A stretch of 64,000 nt of DNA from Saprospirales bacterium (lineage in GTDB: Bacteria; Bacteroidota; Bacteroidia; Chitinophagales; Saprospiraceae): contig REEI01000058.1 in the NCBI GenBank assembly GCA_007695145.1, positions 43,589 to 107,588 on the forward strand. The letters are read 5' to 3'. The notes below the pieces were generated by a model. It worked only from the letters and a program-made list of their open reading frames with translations. It was not told where the DNA came from and ran no database searches. Shown here piece after piece: positions 33,219-41,664 of this stretch. The position numbers and the translations under genes were made by a program. Numbering within the stretch: the first letter of the stretch is position 1; every line of letters begins with the position of its first letter.

Positions 33219-35360
33219 ATGCAGTTGGAGAGATTTAACTACGACAATAAAATTGTAAAGTACTTCGCCTATGCGACTATTCTTTGGGGAATGGTGGGCT
33301 TCCTCGTGGGCTTGCTTGCGGCTTTACAATTGGTTTTTCCGGCATTGAACTTCAATATGGCGGAGACTTCCTATGGGCGCGTCAGGCCCCTGCACACCAA
33401 TGCTGCCATTTTTGCCTTTGTGGGCAATGGTATATTCATGGGTGTTTACTACTCGCTTCAGCGTCTGTGTAAAGCGCGAATGTGGAGTGACAAAATTAGC
33501 TGGTTCCATTTCTGGGGCTGGCAAATCATCATTGTAGCTGCGGCAGTGACCCTGCTCGCAGGCTTTACTCAAGGCAAGGAGTACGCTGAATTGGAGTGGC
33601 CAATTGATATCGCCATTGCGGTTGTCTGGGTAGCCTTTGGTATCAATATGATGATGACTATTTTAAAAAGGAGGGAGAGCCATCTCTATGTAGCCATTTG
33701 GTTCTATATAGCTACCTGGGTTACAGTGGCTATGCTTCACATTGTAAACTCAGCTGCGCTACCATTGGACTTTATGAAGAGCTACTCAGCCTATGCAGGT
33801 ATGCAGGATGCGCTGGTTCAGTGGTGGTATGGTCACAATGCAGTGGCCTTCTTCCTCACCACCCCCTATCTGGGACTGATGTATTACTTTTTGCCCAAAG
33901 CGGCCAATCGTCCGATCTACTCTTACCGTCTTTCGATCATCCACTTTTGGGCTTTGATATTTATATATATATGGGCAGGACCCCACCACCTTTTATATAC
34001 CTCTCTTCCTGACTGGGCTCAGTCTCTTGGAGTGGTTTTTTCAGTGATGCTTATCTTCCCTAGTTGGGGAGGTATGATCAATGGACTTTTCACTCTTCGC
34101 GGCGCCTGGGATAAGGTTAGGGAGGACCCTGTGCTGAAATTTATGGTCGTTGCTGTTACCGCCTATGGTATGGCTACATTTGAGGGTCCAATGCTCTCCC
34201 TTAAGAATGTAAACGCCATCAGTCACTATACCGATTGGACTGTTGCTCACGTGCATGTTGGAACACTTGGATGGAATGGTTTTCTTACGTTCAGTGTCCT
34301 TTATTGGCTGATTCCAAGGATTTTCCAAACAAAAATGTACTCCACGAAATTGATGAATGTCCATTTCTGGATTGGAACCTTGGGTATTCTGTTCTATGTA
34401 GTACCTCTTTACTGGGCAGGTTTTACCCAGAGCATCATGTGGAAGACCTTTACTCCCGATGGAGTACTTCAGTACAACTTCCTTGAAACCGTTACCCATA
34501 TACTGCCCATGTACGGACTAAGGGCATTCGGTGGCTTCCTTTACATAGTAGGTGCCGGAATAATGGTATACAATATCGTTAAAACCGTCAAAGGTGGAAC
34601 ACTGCTTGACAATGAGGCCGCTGAGGCCGCTCCAAGAGCAAGTATAACTGCATTGGACAGCAAATACAAAGGTTCACACTGGCACCGCTGGATCGAAAGA
34701 AGACCTATCCAGTTGTTGATCTTGAGCCTTATAGTAGTTTCCATTGGAGGTCTGGTTCAGATCCTTCCTGCCTTCCTTATTAAGTCAAATATTCCAACCA
34801 TCGAATCCGTACAACCGTACACCCCATTGGAGTTGCACGGAAGGGATATTTACATCAAAGATGGTTGCTATAATTGTCACTCTCAAATGATCCGACCGTT
34901 TAGGGATGAAGTAGCTCGATACGGGGAATTCTCCAAGTCAGGGGAGTTTGTTTATGACTTCCCCTTCCAATGGGGATCAAAGCGCACAGGTCCCGACCTG
35001 GCAAGGATTGGAGGTAAATACCCCGATAGCTGGCACTACCATCATATGATTGATCCGGAATCTATGGCGCCGGGATCTATTATGCCGGCCTACCCCTGGA
35101 TGACGCGCAAGGAGATCAATGTGGATAAAACACCGCGCATGATAAGGGTAATGCAACGACTTGGGGTTCCCTATCCTGAGGGATACGACGAGCAGGCCAT
35201 TGATGATTTGATGGAACAGGCTAATGATATAGCTGAGAGACTTTCGCGAGATACCGGTGACGATGTTATCCCGACCTCCGAGATAGTGGCTCTGATAGCC
35301 TATTTGCAAAGATTGGGTACAGATATTAGCAAAGAAGCTCCTAGAGCTGAAGCAAACTAA
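33219..35360 (+). CDS. ccoN: Cbb3-type cytochrome c oxidase, fused subunits I and II (CcoNO)
   Basis: 713 residues. Residues ~1-460 are CcoN with twelve membrane helices: H59 (RPLHTNAA) for heme b, H206 with Y204 region (WWYGHNAV) and H256/H257 (GPHH) for CuB, H344/H346 (VAHVHVG) for the high- and low-spin hemes. After a linker and one helix (~498-520), residues ~530-705 are the CcoO monoheme cytochrome c (CYNCH, residues 550-554; MxxPGSIMPAYPW supplies the methionine). It reduces O2 with high affinity and pumps protons. The N-O fusion is typical of Bacteroidota. Confidence 0.97.
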   Translation: MQLERFNYDNKIVKYFAYATILWGMVGFLVGLLAALQLVFPALNFNMAETSYGRVRPLHTNAAIFAFVGNGIFMGVYYSLQRLCKARMWSDKISWFHFWGWQIIIVAAAVTLLAGFTQGKEYAELEWPIDIAIAVVWVAFGINMMMTILKRRESHLYVAIWFYIATWVTVAMLHIVNSAALPLDFMKSYSAYAGMQDALVQWWYGHNAVAFFLTTPYLGLMYYFLPKAANRPIYSYRLSIIHFWALIFIYIWAGPHHLLYTSLPDWAQSLGVVFSVMLIFPSWGGMINGLFTLRGAWDKVREDPVLKFMVVAVTAYGMATFEGPMLSLKNVNAISHYTDWTVAHVHVGTLGWNGFLTFSVLYWLIPRIFQTKMYSTKLMNVHFWIGTLGILFYVVPLYWAGFTQSIMWKTFTPDGVLQYNFLETVTHILPMYGLRAFGGFLYIVGAGIMVYNIVKTVKGGTLLDNEAAEAAPRASITALDSKYKGSHWHRWIERRPIQLLILSLIVVSIGGLVQILPAFLIKSNIPTIESVQPYTPLELHGRDIYIKDGCYNCHSQMIRPFRDEVARYGEFSKSGEFVYDFPFQWGSKRTGPDLARIGGKYPDSWHYHHMIDPESMAPGSIMPAYPWMTRKEINVDKTPRMIRVMQRLGVPYPEGYDEQAIDDLMEQANDIAERLSRDTGDDVIPTSEIVALIAYLQRLGTDISKEAPRAEAN

Positions 35361-35372
35361 AAAACCAATATC

Positions 35373-35564
35373 ATGAAGTTTATTAATTATTTGGAGACAA
35401 TAACGGGAATCAGCATATTCCCCTTCCTGTCGCTTATGATTTTTTTCCTCTTCTTTACGGGAGTACTGATTTTCGCTTTCTCCATGAGGAAAGAAGCAAT
35501 AGAAGAATTAAAAAATATTCCACTACAAAATGATAGAGAAGATGGAGAATCTAAAGTCATTTAA
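35373..35564 (+). CDS. ccoQ: Cbb3 oxidase small subunit CcoQ-like
   Basis: 63 residues: one membrane helix (about 15-38) followed by a short charged tail, in the standard ccoQ position between ccoNO (12 nt) and ccoP. The sequence of CcoQ is poorly conserved, so the call relies on size, topology and place; it stabilises the oxidase in other organisms. Its last 23 nt overlap the chosen start of ccoP. Confidence 0.85.
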   Translation: MKFINYLETITGISIFPFLSLMIFFLFFTGVLIFAFSMRKEAIEELKNIPLQNDREDGESKVI

Positions 35565-36729
35565 AATTATTACCTGGCTGGTGGGGACACTAATTTTACT
35601 TACTATTCCCACCATATTATCGGCAGCACCTGAAGCCAAAGCTTTTGCTGAATTGGCCGGAGAACTTGGACTTGCAGAATGGGCATTAATTTTTGTAGCC
35701 TTTGTGTTATTCATTATCATCTTACTAATGGGGGCTATACTAAAGCGTCTGGCTTATGACAAGTATCGAGCTGAAATGGGAGCTGGAGCGAAAGCGATAC
35801 TCATTTTTGTCTTTGCTGCCATTGGTTGGTTCTCGATGCCCTCATTGGCTGTCGCTGACTCAGGTTCCATGGGTGCCAGTTGGCTCTCTGACCTGCCCCT
35901 CATTCTGTTGGTTTCAGTTATTGCCCTCGAAGTGATCATCATACTGATCATGCTGAGAAATATTAAAATAGTGGCGGGTCTGGAAATGAAAAGCGACAGT
36001 GCAGAGCTGGCTGCAGCGGGCACCTCTATTTGGGCTTCTTTATGGCATGCCATGAATAAAAGTGTATCCATCGAAAAGGAGAAAGACGTTATGCTGGACC
36101 ACGCCTACGATGGAATACGCGAACTGGACAACGACCTGCCGCCCTGGTGGAAATACGGGTTTTACGTGACTATTGTTTTCGCTCTTGTCTATCTGGCTAG
36201 ATATCATGTCTTCCAAACAGCACCCCTCCAGTTGGAAGAGTTTGAAATTGCAATGGCAAGGGCAGAAGCTGAAAGAGAGGCCCGAGCACTATTTGCTCCT
36301 GCAATCAATGAAGAAACAGTAGTTATGCTTGAAGATGAGGCAGACTTAGAAAGGGGTAAGGCTATATACGTTACCAATTGTGCAGTCTGTCATGGTCAAC
36401 TGGGAGAGGGGGGGATCGGTCCTAACCTGACGGATGACTACTGGATCCACGGTGGATCGATCAACGACATTTTTAGAATTACAAAATACGGGGTAATTGA
36501 AAGAGGAATGACTCCCTGGCAGGATATCCTAAGTCCATTAAATATAGCTCAGGTATCCAGTTACATTAAAACTTTGCGAGGGACCGACCCTCCCAATCAA
36601 AAAGAGCCAGAAGGCGATCTGTGGATTCCCATGGAAGAAGAGGTAGCGACTGAGGAGGAAGATATAGGAGCAGCAGAAGAGACCAAAGAAGGCGAGACTG
36701 CAGAAGAGGAAAATATGGAGGTTGAATGA
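35542..36729 (+). CDS. ccoP: Cbb3 oxidase diheme-subunit equivalent CcoP, with a single heme domain
   Basis: 395 residues from ATG 35542 (an ATG at 35530 is also in frame). Three to four membrane helices (about 8-28, 46-66, 84-104, 118-138) and another near 205-220, then one cytochrome c domain with CAVCH (C280, C283, H284). Proteobacterial CcoP has two heme domains; the single-heme, helix-rich form is the Bacteroidota variant. It passes electrons from cytochrome c to CcoO. The last ~35 residues are a highly acidic tail (EEEVATEEEDIGAAEE), perhaps a docking site for a basic cytochrome c. Overlaps ccoQ by 23 nt, implying coupled translation. Confidence 0.93.
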   Translation: MENLKSFKIITWLVGTLILLTIPTILSAAPEAKAFAELAGELGLAEWALIFVAFVLFIIILLMGAILKRLAYDKYRAEMGAGAKAILIFVFAAIGWFSMPSLAVADSGSMGASWLSDLPLILLVSVIALEVIIILIMLRNIKIVAGLEMKSDSAELAAAGTSIWASLWHAMNKSVSIEKEKDVMLDHAYDGIRELDNDLPPWWKYGFYVTIVFALVYLARYHVFQTAPLQLEEFEIAMARAEAEREARALFAPAINEETVVMLEDEADLERGKAIYVTNCAVCHGQLGEGGIGPNLTDDYWIHGGSINDIFRITKYGVIERGMTPWQDILSPLNIAQVSSYIKTLRGTDPPNQKEPEGDLWIPMEEEVATEEEDIGAAEETKEGETAEEENMEVE

Positions 36730-36795
36730 TGGCCGGGAGGTTCTGTTGAGATAATTAAATCCCGGAAAAAATAGCCGGGAAAAGAGAAAAACTGA

Positions 36796-38202
36796 ATGAA
36801 AACTGAAAAAGAGAGTAGCAAGGATGCCTTTCGGGATCGTGTTGCAACCATAGACGAAACCGGTAAACGCAATTGGATATATCCGGTTCAACCTGTGGGC
36901 AAATTCTACGATTATCGCAAGTATTTGTCATATGTTTTACTGGCTGTTCTGTTTATCACACCATTTATCAGAGTAAATGGAAGACCACTATTCCTTTTCG
37001 ATATTTTGGACAGAAAGTTCATACTCTTCGGAAAAATATTTTGGCCACAGGACTTTTTTATCTTCGGTCTGACAATGATCACGCTCATTGTCTTCTTGAT
37101 CCTTTTCACTGTGGCATTCGGCAGGATATTCTGCGGTTGGATTTGTCCTCAGACCATATTTATGGAGATGCTCTTCAGAAGAGTTGAGTATTGGATAGAG
37201 GGTTCGGCATCAAAAATGAAGCTTCGAGACAGAAGACCCTGGGACTGGGAAAAAGTCAGAGTGCGATTTTCAAAGTGGGCAGTTTTTTGGGGTATTTCTT
37301 TCCTTATTGGAAATACCTTTTTGGCTTACATCATCGGATCCGATCGGCTCATTCAAATAGTGACCTCTCCACCGAGTGAGCACTGGGTGGGCTTCATTGC
37401 TATGTTAGTATTTACCACGGTTTTCTTTTTTACTTACTCCTGGTTCAGAGAACAGGTTTGTACAGTTGTGTGTCCCTATGGAAGGCTTCAGGGTGTAATG
37501 CTAGACCGTGATTCAATAGTGGTGGCCTATGATTATATGAGGGGAGAGCCCAGGGGGAAAATCTCCAAAAAAGCACCCGCTGATTTGGGCGATTGTATCG
37601 ATTGTGATCTCTGCGTAAAAGTCTGTCCAACCGGAATTGATATCAGAAATGGAACGCAAATGGAATGTGTTCACTGCACTGCATGCATGGACGCCTGCGA
37701 CAGCATAATGGAAAAAGTAAATCGACCTAAAGGACTTATACGGTATGCCTCTGAAGAGCGAATTTCATCGGGGAAAAAACTCTCTTTTACCCCGCGCATG
37801 AAGGCTTATTCAATAATTCTGCTTGGATTAATTGGGCTGCTTTCCTTTTTGCTGGTTTCTCGACCTGATGTGGAGACGCGTATACTCAGAGTCGGTGGAC
37901 AGTTATTTCAAATTCAGGAAGAAGAAGGCACTATAAGTAATTTATACAACCTACACCTGGTCAACAAAACTTTCAATGAGATTCCAATAGAACTGGAGTT
38001 GCTAAACATAGAGGGCGGCAGAATACAAATTGTAGGCGACCGCTCATTGAATGTCCCCCCAGAAGGCAATATTCAGGTGCCTATCCTTATTTATCTCCCC
38101 AGGGAGAAAATTACCTCAAGAACTACAGAGCTGAGAATTGGCATCAAGTCCGGAGAGAGGCAATTAAGTACTTATAAAACAAACTTTTTAGGACCAAATT
38201 AA
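36796..38202 (+). CDS. ccoG: Cbb3 oxidase accessory ferredoxin-like protein CcoG
   Basis: 468 residues. Membrane helices at about 45-62, 88-108, 160-180 and 198-216; Cys-Pro motifs CGWICPQT and CTVVCPYGR; two 4Fe-4S sites with C267/C270/C273/C277 and C291/C294/C297/C301; another helix near 335-353; then an Ig-like periplasmic domain. CcoG is a cupric reductase that helps supply Cu(I) to the oxidase. Sixty-six nt after ccoP and 8 nt before ccoH. Confidence 0.96.
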   Translation: MKTEKESSKDAFRDRVATIDETGKRNWIYPVQPVGKFYDYRKYLSYVLLAVLFITPFIRVNGRPLFLFDILDRKFILFGKIFWPQDFFIFGLTMITLIVFLILFTVAFGRIFCGWICPQTIFMEMLFRRVEYWIEGSASKMKLRDRRPWDWEKVRVRFSKWAVFWGISFLIGNTFLAYIIGSDRLIQIVTSPPSEHWVGFIAMLVFTTVFFFTYSWFREQVCTVVCPYGRLQGVMLDRDSIVVAYDYMRGEPRGKISKKAPADLGDCIDCDLCVKVCPTGIDIRNGTQMECVHCTACMDACDSIMEKVNRPKGLIRYASEERISSGKKLSFTPRMKAYSIILLGLIGLLSFLLVSRPDVETRILRVGGQLFQIQEEEGTISNLYNLHLVNKTFNEIPIELELLNIEGGRIQIVGDRSLNVPPEGNIQVPILIYLPREKITSRTTELRIGIKSGERQLSTYKTNFLGPN

Positions 38203-38210
38203 TAAATATT

Positions 38211-38657
38211 ATGCGCATCAGTTGGGGTTATAAAATTATGTTTCTATACCTGGGTTTTGTAGGTATCATTTTAACACTTGTTTTCAGTGCCTTTAATCAT
38301 GAAATTCAAATTGTTTCTGATGATTACTACGAGAGGGAAAAGTATCAGCAGGACATTATTGACGGAACCTTTAATCTGAAAAGACTGAATGCACAACCTG
38401 CACTTGAATTAACTAATGAGGGCTTGAGTATTACCTTACCAGAAGAATTGAAGGGCGGCTTTAGCAAATCAGGTGAACTTTGGCTGTACAACATCATGCG
38501 GTATCAACAAGACTATAAGACAACCTTCACCAACCACCAGGAAGATTATTTCATAGTTTCTGCTGACAAACTGAGCAGTGGTAACTTCATTATCAAGCTC
38601 AGGTGGAAGCAGGAAGATACCCCTTATTACTTTCAGAAGAGAATAGATCTCCCCTAA
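38211..38657 (+). CDS. ccoH: FixH/CcoH family protein
   Basis: 148 residues. N-terminal membrane helix (9-28) and a periplasmic beta domain beginning with the family sequence VSDDYYEREKYQQDIID. FixH/CcoH is a membrane assembly factor that stays with cbb3 oxidase. It is between ccoG (8 nt) and the next gene (1 nt), so within the operon. Confidence 0.93.
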   Translation: MRISWGYKIMFLYLGFVGIILTLVFSAFNHEIQIVSDDYYEREKYQQDIIDGTFNLKRLNAQPALELTNEGLSITLPEELKGGFSKSGELWLYNIMRYQQDYKTTFTNHQEDYFIVSADKLSSGNFIIKLRWKQEDTPYYFQKRIDLP

Positions 38658-38658
38658 T

Positions 38659-39351
38659 ATGGAAGTGCTCGTAGCAGGATTGATGATGGGATTGGCTTCA
38701 GGTCTACACTGCCTGGGAATGTGTGGTCCCCTAATAGCAGCATTCCCTGCTACCAACCACAATATTCCCTTATTGCTCGATCCCTGGCATCTGTCGAGGA
38801 TAGCCACATATGGCGTTCTTGGTATAGCTACAGGAGTGGCAGGCAATCTAATCTCTTTTGCAGGAATGCATATTTTCTCTGGCTTTGTCATCCTCCTGCT
38901 GATTGGAATTGGCTTAACGTTTTATTGGAGGAATTCTTTGCACATAAATTTCTTCTCCAATTCTCTGATTCAAAACCTCTGGTCCAAATCAGCCAACACA
39001 GGAGGAATAAGGGGCAGGGCGGCTCTTGGTGCCCTCAATGGGTTGTTGCCATGTGGAATGGTTTATTTCGCACTGGCTACCTCTTTGGCATGGGGAAATG
39101 TACCTGAATCGGTTAGCTTTATGCTCGCTTTTGGTTTAGGGACACTCCCCTTCCTACTAATGATACCCGTTTTCGGCCGATTCATTCCATCCATTTGGAA
39201 GAAAAGACTCAAAATCTTACAACCCTTTTTCCTCATACTGAGCTTGCTCATTGTGTTATGGAGGGTGGTAATAGTTCCTATGGGGTGGCAGGTGATTTTA
39301 CCCTGGATAGAAGATATACCCATGTGCAGTAGCTTGACCAACCACCTCTGA
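38659..39351 (+). CDS. TauE/SafE-like (DsbD-type) membrane protein of the cbb3 cluster
   Basis: 230 residues with six or seven helices. The opening GLMMGLASGLHCLGMCGPLIAAFP contains the conserved His-Cys and Cys-Gly-Pro, and ALGALNGLLPCGMVYFALA repeats a helix with LPCG. This is the two-fold HCxGMCGP / LPCGLVY pattern of the membrane proteins placed last in many cco operons, annotated as sulfite exporter TauE/SafE but more likely involved in copper delivery or thiol redox for the oxidase. It begins 1 nt after ccoH, supporting that role. Confidence 0.9.
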   Translation: MEVLVAGLMMGLASGLHCLGMCGPLIAAFPATNHNIPLLLDPWHLSRIATYGVLGIATGVAGNLISFAGMHIFSGFVILLLIGIGLTFYWRNSLHINFFSNSLIQNLWSKSANTGGIRGRAALGALNGLLPCGMVYFALATSLAWGNVPESVSFMLAFGLGTLPFLLMIPVFGRFIPSIWKKRLKILQPFFLILSLLIVLWRVVIVPMGWQVILPWIEDIPMCSSLTNHL

Positions 39352-39659
39352 AGTGATCGAAGTGATGCCCTAAAAATCATTCAGTTTTCTCTTTAAGTTT
39401 AAGGGGGATTGGACATCAGGTTCGATCCCTCTTGCATTTTATTCAACAGTCCAGAGGATTATTCACACTTGATTCACCCTGAAAACAAGACCATTTTTAG
39501 CCTGCCATAAAAGGTTATGGGCCATTTCACCAATTAATTTCATTATTTGCCCATCTATTCAAGCCTTCATTGAATGCTGACTCATCGGTCAGTGTATTTT
39601 CAAAAGACTATTTCGGTCAAAATGATCCATAGTTTGGTGAATTTAAAAAGGAGCGAAAA
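39352..39659. other. Convergent gene-free stretch
   Basis: 308 bp between the cbb3 operon end and crcB. No strong terminator hairpin, coding frame or repeat was recognised; only short chance palindromes such as CTGAC/GTCAG near 39577. Confidence 0.4.
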
Positions 39660-40052
39660 TCAACCTGCCGAAAAATGCGGAGCAAAAAATTTACCTAGAA
39701 AATAACCTCCTACAACTAGCGAAATTGAGACCAGATTATTTGCGAGAACATTCAAAAGTGCCAGTTTATAATCACCTGCTTTGAACAAATTGAGGGTCTC
39801 CAGGCTAAAACTTGAAAAGGTGGTAAAGCCCCCCAATATTCCGACAAAAAGAAAAGCCTTAAGCTCCGGGCTTAGTCCGGTACGCTCCCAAATACCCCAT
39901 AAAAAGCCGATTGCAAAAGAGCCGATTGCGTTGACCACCAGAGTGCCCCAGGGAAATCCCATTCCAAGATATTTATGCATACCAATAGAGACCCAAAATC
40001 GCGAAAGGGCACCCAACGCACCTCCTAGCATTATAAAAAATATCTGAATCAT
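39660..40052 (-). CDS. crcB: Fluoride exporter CrcB/Fluc
   Basis: 130 residues from ATG 40052 (an upstream TTG is unlikely). Four helices, with GGALGALSRFWVS (conserved Gly and Arg), the central GTLVVNAIGSFAIGFLWG with the pore Asn, and GFLGGFTTFSSFSLET-type motif (GILGGFTTFSSFSLE) holding the phenylalanines that line the fluoride path. Dual-topology inner-membrane fluoride channel. Single copy, no fluoride riboswitch seen upstream. Confidence 0.95.
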   Translation of the reverse strand: MIQIFFIMLGGALGALSRFWVSIGMHKYLGMGFPWGTLVVNAIGSFAIGFLWGIWERTGLSPELKAFLFVGILGGFTTFSSFSLETLNLFKAGDYKLALLNVLANNLVSISLVVGGYFLGKFFAPHFSAG

Positions 40053-40195
40053 GTAATCTTTTTTGCTAACTATCAGAAATAACAATAATTGAACCCATCC
40101 TCAGGTTTGCTTGAGAATACTAATTGTTTATCCTAAATTGTTAATTTTTGCTAACTTTTTGGCGACATTATTTAACGTCATCTTAATTATTGCAT

Positions 40196-40203
40196 TATCT
40201 TTG
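40196..40203 (+). promoter_or_regulatory. -7 box of the haloperoxidase-like gene
   Basis: TATCTTTG, exact TAnnTTTG, 30 nt before the ATG at 40234. The next gene (41665) lies 102 nt after this one and could share the transcript. Confidence 0.5.
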
Positions 40204-40233
40204 TTCAAACATTAAAGGTAACATTTGCTGGGA

Positions 40234-41562
40234 ATGAGTTTTAGAATATCATTATTTTGCATTCTGTTGTTGGCGGCCTGTACCTCTGAAAAGAATTACA
40301 CCTTTGACTCAAGTCAAACTGAAGGCTTACACCAGGCAATGAAAGTATTGACCGATGTGATGGTCAGCGATGTATTTTCTCCTCCTGTTGCAAGTCGAAA
40401 TTATGTTTACTCGGCTATAGCTGCCTATGAGGCCATTGTGCCCGCTTTTGAGGACTACATTTCACTGGCTGGACAACTCAACGGGCTTGAGCTCCCACCC
40501 CAACCAAATCCTGAATTGACTTATGACTGGGAAGTCGTTGCCACCGCAGCAACTTTATCGGTAGGGAAAGAACTCACCTTTGATAGAGCATTGTTTAAAA
40601 GACTTTCTGAACCAGTCCTTGAGATGTTGCAAGAGAGGGATATTCCAACCGCGGTTTTCCAAAGATCTATCGAGCATGGAGAAAAAGTTGGAAAACATAT
40701 TTTAGAATGGGCCTCAAGGGATTATTACAAAGAGTTGCGCACCTACCCAAAATACACTCCCTCAGACAAGCCACAAAGTTGGGTTTCCACTCCTCCGGCT
40801 TACTTTGATGCCATTGAACCCTCATGGCGAAAAATGCGACTTCTGGTTCAGGACAGTGCCCGTCAATTTAGCCCGAATTACCCAACACATTTTAGTACCG
40901 ACAGGGAAAGTCAATTTTACAAAGAGGCTTATGCAGTATACACCGCGCTGGATGAAGGCGATGAAGCTGAAAAGAGAGAAATTGCAGGCTTTTGGGATTG
41001 CAATCCTTTTGCCATGGAAGCAATAGGACACCTTATGGTGGGTGCAAAGAAGATTTCACCGGGAGGTCACTGGATGAATATTGCCTCGCTGGCTTCAAGA
41101 CTGGCAGGAGCAGATATAATGAAATCAGCAGAAGCCCTCGCTTTAACTTCTATAGCATTGTATGAAGGCTTTATTTCTTGTTGGGATGAAAAATACCGCA
41201 GCAACTTATTGAGACCCGAGACATTTATAAACCGGTATATTGACGAGACCTGGGTGCCTGCCCTTCAGTCCCCACCCTTCCCTGAACACACTAGCGGCCA
41301 CAGCGTCATTTCAACAGCTGCTGCACTTGCACTCACCCGGGTCTTTGGAGACAACTTTGCTTTTGACGATACCACTCAATTGGAGTTTGATTTGCCGGTG
41401 AGATCATTCAACTCCTTTATTGAGGCATCGGAAGAAGCAGCTATTTCAAGATTTTATGGAGGCATCCACTACATGCCTGCTATTACTTACGGTGTTGAAC
41501 AGGGTAGAAATATTGGAAAATTGGTAAATGAAAGGGTGCAAACCAGAGCTGTTGCAGAATAA
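40234..41562 (+). CDS. Vanadium-dependent haloperoxidase-like lipoprotein (PAP2 superfamily)
   Basis: 442 residues. Lipobox LLLAAC, so it is anchored on the periplasmic side or cell surface. The PAP2/vanadate site is visible: KYRSNLLRPE near 320, PEHTSGHSVIS near 349 (SGH with the axial/phosphate histidine) and SRFYGGIHY near 406 (Arg and the covalent-type His). Members bind vanadate and oxidise halides with H2O2, or act as phosphatases; the sequence cannot separate these. Commonly found beside CRTAC/UnbV repeat proteins in Bacteroidota, as here. Promoter box 30 nt upstream. Confidence 0.86.
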   Translation: MSFRISLFCILLLAACTSEKNYTFDSSQTEGLHQAMKVLTDVMVSDVFSPPVASRNYVYSAIAAYEAIVPAFEDYISLAGQLNGLELPPQPNPELTYDWEVVATAATLSVGKELTFDRALFKRLSEPVLEMLQERDIPTAVFQRSIEHGEKVGKHILEWASRDYYKELRTYPKYTPSDKPQSWVSTPPAYFDAIEPSWRKMRLLVQDSARQFSPNYPTHFSTDRESQFYKEAYAVYTALDEGDEAEKREIAGFWDCNPFAMEAIGHLMVGAKKISPGGHWMNIASLASRLAGADIMKSAEALALTSIALYEGFISCWDEKYRSNLLRPETFINRYIDETWVPALQSPPFPEHTSGHSVISTAAALALTRVFGDNFAFDDTTQLEFDLPVRSFNSFIEASEEAAISRFYGGIHYMPAITYGVEQGRNIGKLVNERVQTRAVAE

Positions 41563-41664
41563 AAATATTGAATTTTATCTATTAGGTCCTAAATGGGAAA
41601 AATCCTGAGTCTAAAAAAGTAGAATCCTACTCTGAATAAGGATCTTATCAAATACTTTCAAAAT

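Noticed and set aside
39415..39436. GGTTCGATCCC, similar to a tRNA T-arm
   Set aside because: Flanking bases do not form a five-pair T stem, and there is no acceptor or anticodon stem around it.
40053..40200. Possible fluoride riboswitch upstream of crcB
   Set aside because: Reverse-strand GAGGATGGGTTC and TTCTGATAG superficially recall the crcB motif, but the order of the stem, GATG and pseudoknot partner does not fit, and no convincing stems form.
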